Below, piece after piece: positions 56,962 through 64,000 of a stretch of 64,000 nt of DNA (position 1 is the first letter of the stretch; each line of letters begins with the position of its first letter). A program made the position numbers and the translations under genes. Below the pieces are notes generated by a model, which was not told the DNA's origin, made no database searches, and saw nothing but the letters and a program-made list of their open reading frames with translations. Source of the stretch: Gymnopilus junonius (taxonomy: Eukaryota > Basidiomycota > Agaricomycetes > Agaricales > Galerinaceae); contig JADNYJ010000122.1 of the NCBI GenBank assembly GCA_015501075.1, forward strand, positions 1 through 64,000, written 5' to 3'.

Positions 56962-59564
56962 ATGTGGCCACCGTTGCGCTCGCAATGCGCACGAGTGCTT
57001 CGTAGACAATATGTCCAGGCACTGTCGAGAACACCCCGCTCAGCTCATGGCGCGACTCTCGCACTGCGGCTTCCCCATTCCGCTGTCGACAATGCCATTT
57101 CCACATCGGACACCAAGGACTTTCCAATAGATGTTATGGACAAGTCGCAGGCCTTGCGTTTGCTTGAAAGCTTTCTCAAGGACGGGATGGTCGGGGAAGC
57201 AAAGAAACAGTTGGCCAACATTCTGGCTTCCGGACAATCTGGATTGGACTACCAACTACTTCACAACCTGCACGAAGTTATTGTCTCCACCAATCCAGAT
57301 AAGCCCAACCTTGGTCTCATTATGGATCTGGGCATTGCTGCTGCCTCCATGGGTTACAGAGGATTTGCCAGAGAGAAAAGTATGCCCTTCGTATATCAAC
57401 TAGGGACTATGGAGATAGTCAATATATTTGAACAGCAAATTACAAGCTTCATCGAACCCAGGCCAGCAACCTTGACCGACAAGCAATTGTTTGAGGATAC
57501 CGATGGTGACTACGCTGCCGCAGCACCCATTAAAATCACACCGGAGCCTTCCATTTTAGAAATTGTCGAGCAGAGCCTGCCTGCCGTGTTACCCGAAGCT
57601 ATACAAGGAGATGCCTCAATATTTGAAGACGCCACCCAGGAAGAATACTTTAACATCGTGCTGGAGAAAAGTTCTCAATGGGAGTCGCATTCCCGACACC
57701 TCTCCGTTGGATTACTCGACGCACTCATCGACCAAAACAAATACGGTCCAGCATACCGTCTTCTCTTGGAAATGAAAGAATTGGATGTGAAGATACCTCC
57801 TAAACCGATATTTGCCGTTATTTGCAGGCGAATCGTCACAGAAAACAGGGCCCTTACACCTGAGCTAGTCGAACAGCTCCTAACTTGGCTTTCCCTTATC
57901 CCTTCTGGTGACCGGGCCGTTTTTAAGGAACTCGAGACAATCGGGGGAATTATTTCAGACACTTCATTCATGAGTATTCATCTCCAAATGCGTATCAGTA
58001 TTGCATTTGCATCAAAAGGGTACAATTACGCAGCAAGCACCATGTTTAACGTCATATGTCATGGCCTTCGATTTGAACAGCTCTGGGACTTCATTCAACA
58101 ATACGAGGCGGCCTATTTCGCATTTTGGGAGCGCACGACCCCTGAAAGAAATGAACGTAAAGCAACGTTCATCGCATCCACACGCAACACCGTCCTGCGT
58201 ATCCTAGGAGGGACCGGCCGGCATAGTGAAATCGAAAGTTACCTATCAGTTGACGGAAGTTACACTCTTTGGCCTTCTACTTATGCCCACGTCCTCCTTT
58301 ACCCGATATCTGAAGCAACGAAGGAGAGTATAGTTCAGACCTTATCGGAACTTAAGGGCGAGAAGGACAACGCAGAAGCGGTTCGCAAAGTCAATGTGCG
58401 ATCCTTGGAAGACCCCATTTACTTTGGTGATAACTTAGTCGCTGGCCTCCGATATTTGAAACGTTGCCTGCATTCCAAAAGCATGATACCCCACCCTCAC
58501 ACCATCACCAGCTTCATGGATACCTACCTCTCCAAGGGCAGATCCAAAGGTTTGCACATCATATTCGACAGGGCACTCAAAGGCAACCGCACAATCGCTA
58601 GGACCATCATCTTGGGCGAGATGCTGTTCTATCGCCGCTTGCGACATTACGACCTTGTCCTCGAAACCTTCGTCAACCACTTTTACCTTTTGGGTGTACC
58701 TCACAAGATAGTGCTCCGCAGGTTGAACGACTTCCTTCAACGACGGCAAAATTACGATCCAGATAGCTTAGAAGAGCGCCCGTTGCAAAGATTTTACAAG
58801 TTCGAACAAAAAGCTTTCGTCGGCAAGAAGATGTTGCCCCTCACGCTACATTGTAACATTGTCTGGGATGTATTGGTTTCGACTGATTCCTCCAGCTCTT
58901 TCGTAGAACGTCTTTACAAGATCTTCCTTCACGGAGCCATTGAACGGGATCCACAATCGCGACAGGGATCTCGTCCCACAGACACTCTCGACAGGCCTAT
59001 GGTTCAACCTAGTTCCTTTATGCCATTCTTACGTCCTTTGATACTCTTAAAAGGACCCGAAGCAGGCTCCAAGATCATCAAAGACATCCTTGACCTCCGC
59101 CTCCAACCTCATCAACACATTTATACCGAAGTCGCAGGAGCCTACGCCCGTAAGGGCAGAGTTACCCAAGCATTCAGGATCATGGACCAGCTTGAGTCAA
59201 GGAAAAAATACAACCACGAGCCACGCGTAGGACCGGCGATGAGCGTCCGATCACCTGCTCCTGATTTTGCATTCTATGTGGCTGTTCTAAAGGGATTCGT
59301 GATGAGTCGGAATTTCGAAGCCGCTGATAAAGTCGTAGAGAAGGTGGAGAGCAAATTTGACCTTGAACCGGGTCAAAATCATCACTATGATGAGGCTTTG
59401 GCCTTGTTGAAGGATTTGAAACGCGAATCTCTGGTTGGTTTTCTCCTTTTTTTTAGTTTCAAGATATATCGGAATTTGCCTCCTTACGCTGACTTTTTGC
59501 CCCTTAGTCGCACTTTTCTGGTGGAGACGGGGACGTACAGAAGTCACCAATGCAAAGTCCTTAG
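56962..59564 (+). CDS. PPR-like mitochondrial protein
   Basis: An almost intronless frame of about 840 codons. The N terminus is rich in Arg, Ser and Ala with few acids (CARVLRRQYVQALSRTPRSA), a likely mitochondrial presequence. The body is all-helical with paired-helix repeats such as LLDALIDQNKYGPAYRLLLE, TMFNVICHGLRFEQLWDFIQ, LHIIFDRALKGNRTIARTII and IYTEVAGAYARKGRVTQAFR. This is the pattern of pentatricopeptide-repeat RNA-binding proteins that handle mitochondrial transcripts. Individual repeats are weak. A final intron (59434-59507) joins RESL to SHFSGGDGDVQKSPMQSP with a stop at 59562. Without splicing the frame runs to 59616 through less plausible sequence. 59565-60229 shows no gene. 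Confidence 0.8.
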
Positions 59565-60229
59565 TCGGAGTCTCATTGTATGTATTAGATGGAGTCATAG
59601 TTCCAGCTCACGCTGACATGGTCCTGTTTTAGGCAAACCTCTCTTTGTACGGGAGGTCCAGCATGACGAGTCACTTGCCAACGCTCCTCATCGGAGGGAC
59701 TGTTATGTTTGCATAGAGCTTTCACCTGCCTCCTGTCGCGCACGACTATGCAGGTTCCATTTCGCTGGTATGAGCCTGCCCAGGTCGTCACACTGCCTAC
59801 GCATGTCCTGGTCCGGAAGTAGCACGTCGTGTCTAACCCGCCGAACATTCCATGACCTATGTATGCTTCAACTCTCGACACTGCTTCAGGTGGTCAGCAG
59901 GAATAGGGCACGTGTTTCGCAGAGAAGCCCAGTCTATTAACTAATATCGTAGAGTAGATGTAATATATACAGCATCGTCAAGTACATACATCTAAAAAGT
60001 ACGTACTTGGCACCCTAGTGAACAACCAGCAAACCTTCGTGCCTCCAAAGCACTTGTTAAAAAAATCGTTTAACGGGCTCCTCGTTATGAACCAGCGTTG
60101 TCGATTTCGCAAAGTCAAATGGAGAGTGATGGGAGAAAGACAACTGGCTGCTCATCCACAACGTAATTGTTTTACAGGCCTCGATGATTGAAGGCCAATA
60201 AGATAAAAAGACGGCAAAAATGTATTGTC

Positions 60230-62271
60230 TCATCCTCGTGCCTGCATTATCTCGAAAAATGCCGTGTATTCGTCTGGTGTCATCAAGTCGTGGTCTTCTT
60301 CCGTGACCTGCGAATATGGTTTTGGGTTGCCGTTGACTGAAAGGGTCCATATAAGTCACAATGAAGAAGTATAGTCAAGTACAAGGAAAAACATACCGAG
60401 AACCATAGGATCATCCTCTGGTTCTCCGCCCTGTTCCGCATACGCATCTCCTTCCTGCGCCTCCATGGTCTCATCCTGCTGGAACCCTTGCCCGAAGCTA
60501 GGCATATTCCCATTTGTATATGCATGGCCAAATCCGTTTAGAACGTTTCCATGTCCATTAGCTCCCAGCAAGCCATTCGTATAGCCATTCACACCATTAG
60601 TCTCTACTTTGGCTTGCTTCACCTTAGAAGCCGCCCCGACATCCTCTGTGCTTCTCGATCTCTTCCGATAAGCGTTTAGAGAGTCGAGATACTCCACATT
60701 TGGCTTCCTATCTTCTTCTTCGTCGTCATCGTTAAGTTGTGAATAACTACGTCCAAAATCTGGGGAATTCGATGACGATGAGGGGACCCCTGTGGCGGTG
60801 GGCGTTGGCTGTGTGGAGACAGATGCCGAAGATGCGGCCAGGGAGGCGTAATATTGGTCATACACTGTAAAGAAGAAGACAATTAGATTTTAGGCGAAAT
60901 GGAATATAAAGAGCACTGACAATCAGATTCGACGTTTATTTGAGGCTTGATGTCCTCTGATCCAACCTCAATAGGCTGCCCTTGGCTGCCATTGACTTGT
61001 GACCTCGATGGTCCACCAACCACACCCAACCCCTTCAATATATCGTCATTCGACAGCTGAGTAGCACCATTTATAGTGACCGCCGCCTCTCTCGCACTTT
61101 CCTTCACACCTAGAGCCGTGAGATCACCGGTAATCGTACTCTTCAAATGCCACGCAGGCAGAGCATTCTGCTGCCGCTTGACTTCGGCTTCTGCATCTCT
61201 TTCCATCCGCCGTGTGGATTCATCCTTGTCCATGGCCATGAGGACGCCAACGCCATCGTCTTCTTTATGTGCGCCATCTGCTCCAGCGACCTTGAGTCCA
61301 CCGGACGCCGCGGCGGCCTTGGTTTTATCTGACTCTGAAGGATTGTTTTTGATCCAAGCTGCGACATCGAAGCTATTTGTAGTCATTAGTTAGTGTGTAA
61401 GATGGGGTCAAGGGACTTTGCATACGCAGGTAAAACCATAGCCTCACTCCTCTGCAAACCCTCTCTTATGAATCGCATCTGCTGGTTAAATCTTTGCATC
61501 CGATCCTTGCTGCCTTGGACGCTCTCCGCATTTTCGTTATCCACGACCTCTGCATGGCAGATCTCGCAGACTAAGATGCCCCTCGCAAAATCCATCAACT
61601 TATCCACCTCGAGAGGCGAGTAAGATTGTTTGCATTGAGGACAAATGTAGCCCTTATTGTCGAGCTCCTGCAAAAAGACAGAAAATGTAAGCGTGAACAA
61701 AGTATAAAAGCAGCAAACGCCACTGCTTACGCACGTTACGCAAGTTGGAATCGATGATGTGTCTCATTTTTGCTATTCGCCACTTGACGACATTGCAAAA
61801 ATGCTCGTAATCGATGTAGTAATATTGCTTTCCTACACTACGCTGGGCGCCCTCTTTGAGTTCATTCTGACGGTAACTAAAAAAAAAAGAGGTATGAGGT
61901 TATAAGCGACATCGACGAGATATTTAGAATAATACGCACATTTTGACGAGTGAGTCATTCGACAAGACTGCAATGACCTTGTTCAGCTCCTTGGGTTGAA
62001 GCCCCATCCGTCCAGCCAAGTCATCGTCTTTGAGGCTGCAGTGGCATCAAAATGTCAGGAAAAGCACAAAACAATCGGGGTTTAGGCCAACCCAGAAAGA
62101 CAATTGACGAAGACAAAGAAGGTCAAGTCATCAGTGAAATGCGCAGTGGCATACTTACACTGGGTGCCTTGCAAGCTGGTCCATGATGATGGTGTACTTG
62201 GGTTCGTAGAACGCACGAGATACATGTTGCACGAGTAGTCGCAGTGTCTCTTGGTCCTCTTTTGTTGCCAT
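60230..62271 (-). CDS. TFA1: General transcription factor IIE alpha subunit
   Basis: The start MATKEDQETLRLLVQHVSRA leads the extended winged helix (FYEPKYTIIMDQLARHPV, DDDLAGRMGLQPKELNKVIA, YYYIDYEHFCNVVKWRIAKM). The zinc ribbon is ICPQCKQSY with LVCEICHAEV, four Cys as in TFIIE-alpha. A helix with QRFNQQMRFIREGLQRSEA follows, then FDVAAWIKNNP, an acidic/Ser-rich linker and the C-terminal PYSQVTEEDHDLMTPDEYTA with FFEI, the acidic tail region that contacts TFIIH p62. It ends at 60230. Seven or more GT-AG introns all fit. The protein recruits and regulates TFIIH at Pol II promoters. Confidence 0.95.
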
Positions 62272-64000
62272 TGAATTTCGCTGAGCGTTTTCAAATCCGG
62301 CTTTCGAAAGTGATCAACTGCAAATGGGCGCCCGCTCTCCAAATTGCGAGTATTTTAAGGGCCCTAAGGCCAGCCTTCAGTTTGAATTGTGCAGCAGCTC
62401 GGAATACTGTCCTCTTGAATTCGACTAGAACGGTGGCTGAGGTAGAGTCCTTTGGAGTGAAGCAGAGATGTCTGGAGTTGTCCGGATGACAATGAGCCTT
62501 GCTACGGAGTTCAAATCGGAGTATCAAATTTAATCGTCTGCAATTGTTTCGATCGTGCCTTTGACCCCCTCCTTCGTCATTGCTGCTATCGAATCTCTGG
62601 GAACAGTTGCTAGATTTATTAATCGATACTTAGTACTCTAATTTCAGTGTGTAAACGAATGCTGTCAATAAACGGCAGAAGCAAATAAACTTGCGTCTAC
62701 TGGAGTATGTCGCATTCGCAGTATCAGGGCCCTTAACGCCTTGGCAAGAACTGAGTTGTTGATATTATCGATGGTAGAAGCACTGGAGCAACAGGGTCAC
62801 CTATACAAAACTCCTCCGTTAAACTCAGCAGCCACTGCAGGATATCGCAGAATATCGCGGAGTTTTACGTAAAAGAGTCTCGTGCAGAACGGTGCAGGCA
62901 CGACTCCCTCCGAGTTCTCGTCTTTCCAAACCGCATCCGGACTTTGTTACTGGACTATTAATGCACAGTACGGAGATTTGAGCGCGTCATTTATAGTCGC
63001 ATTTCGACTACGTATACGCTGCCTCCTCTAGAACCCAGCCCCACTCCTTTAGAATCCTTCCGCCTTGTACAACTAGGCCTTGCCTATGACCTTAGAAGAG
63101 ACCCTTGATCAATCTCAGGACCACTTCCGAGTTCTCTTGCGCTTGTGGATGACCTTTCCAAACATTGCTGAACGCTGTATGTCAGGCGGCTGTATCCTCT
63201 CCATTTTCTGCGGACAACTCGACCTGGATCCACATTTTGTCGAGCAAAGGTTGGAGGCTGGATAATACTAAATTTTTCCGATTAGTTCGGCGTTCTTGGT
63301 CTCTCTCGAAAGCCGACTATTCTTGAAGTTCGCCTGCGAAATCTAGCCATGTGCACACACAATCGCAGTCTTTCACAGGCCGGAGACCATATGTAGCCTC
63401 ATATTCCATCCATATCTGCATGCGATTCTGCACCCACCCCTTCCTCCATCGAGGCCTGTCTGCAAGTCGTGTGCTCAGTCCATCTGGCAAGATTCGGACC
63501 GTTATTAAGACAGGTCTTTTCAAATTTACTAATCACGATGGAGATTGCACAAGGTTATAAAAAGACATCGCTCTGGGCTCTGATATATTTTCCGTTTTGG
63601 GGGATTGGAACCGATGGGAGGGAGGAACTTGGGAACTTATGAACTGCGCCGCATGGTTTCTACACATTTCGCATCTTTCGGCTTGGCAGGGGTGAGTAAA
63701 TATTTTCTGTCTGTTTTCCCCAAGACTTCAACTCAATTGTCTCCCATTGTCTCATCTATGAAATGCTCAGATAGTAGATACTCTGTTGTCCTCTCGCGCT
63801 TATCAGCCGGACTTGCGCCCAAAATTTTACGGAGGGCAAAAAACGCGCTATCGCGGAAAACGACGCTCGAGAGCGCTGGAGTGGCTTTCCAACCTTGCAC
63901 CAGAAGGAGTATGTCAGAGCCTGGTCGTCGTAAAGCACGTCAAAAGCACGTCTTAACGCCTACTTTTTCTGTGTTTTGAAGTAGGATTTGGGGAAGAGGA
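62272..64000. other. Right-end spacer, no confident gene
   Basis: Frames here are short. At 63780-63955 the plus strand reads PDLRPKFYGG, ALEWLSNLAPEGVCQSL, which has protein-like character and could belong to an exon of a gene running off the window. I cannot define its ends. Confidence 0.4.

Noticed and set aside
59434..59616. Unspliced C-terminal extension of the PPR-like protein
   Set aside because: The sequence is T-rich and a clean in-phase intron gives a better C terminus.
1..64000. CRISPR arrays, bacterial-type operons, ribosome binding sites, viral or toxin genes
   Set aside because: Nothing of this kind was seen; gene structure is consistently eukaryotic.

Overview
The window is nuclear DNA from a filamentous basidiomycete, most likely an Agaricomycete. 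Genes sit on both strands and are cut by many short GT-AG introns (about 50-80 bases). Conserved eukaryotic genes are mixed with families that are expanded in mushrooms: DUF6535, small secreted proteins and Ndc10_II-type proteins. I see no bacterial operons, CRISPR arrays, viral genes or toxin genes.

Layout. 1-2.7 kb: a small coiled-coil gene, an 85-bp-period direct repeat, and an intron-containing tRNA-Arg lying between two inverted copies of an old coding fragment. 2.7-4.6 kb: a flavin monooxygenase locus with several broken frames. 4.76-8.58 kb: a tandem duplication of about 2 kb in which each unit carries one small secreted-protein gene. 8.9-9.8 kb: a DUF6535 relic. 10.2-17.9 kb: nuclear proteins with an RFX-like domain and a PHD-like plus chromodomain pair, divided (or joined) by a striking stretch of about 860 bases with no AG dinucleotide. 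18.4-22.7 kb: a Tlg1/syntaxin-6 SNARE, a single-span membrane protein and a histidine phosphatase. 22.9-31.6 kb: a repeat-rich island with a hAT-like inverted-repeat element, an Ndc10_II-type gene, a mariner-like element carrying a gene fragment, and a diverged FYVE-RING paralogue with an orphan RING exon. 31.6-42.1 kb: an OSCA/CSC1 channel, the parental FYVE-SAP-RING ligase, an MGRN1-type RING ligase and a small unknown gene. 42.9-49.7 kb: ribosomal protein uL15 (RPL28), RPB11, the mitochondrial GTPase MTG1 and a lysine-rich nuclear protein. 49.7-53.4 kb: a gene-poor gap. 53.4-62.3 kb: a Gin4/Hsl1-like kinase, a PPR-like mitochondrial protein and TFIIE-alpha. The right end shows no confident gene.

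The genes do not form one pathway. Themes that recur are transcription and chromatin (RPB11, TFIIE-alpha, RFX-like, chromodomain), ubiquitin ligases of three RING types, and mitochondrial translation (MTG1, PPR-like). Several reading frames, including those of essential genes, are interrupted by one-base changes, mostly in homopolymers. I read most of these as probable consensus errors, and frame claims here should be treated with that in mind.

The observations most worth following are the AG-free tract at 13.27-14.14 kb, the two inverted-repeat elements with intact target-site duplications, and the spread of FYVE-RING pieces next to them.
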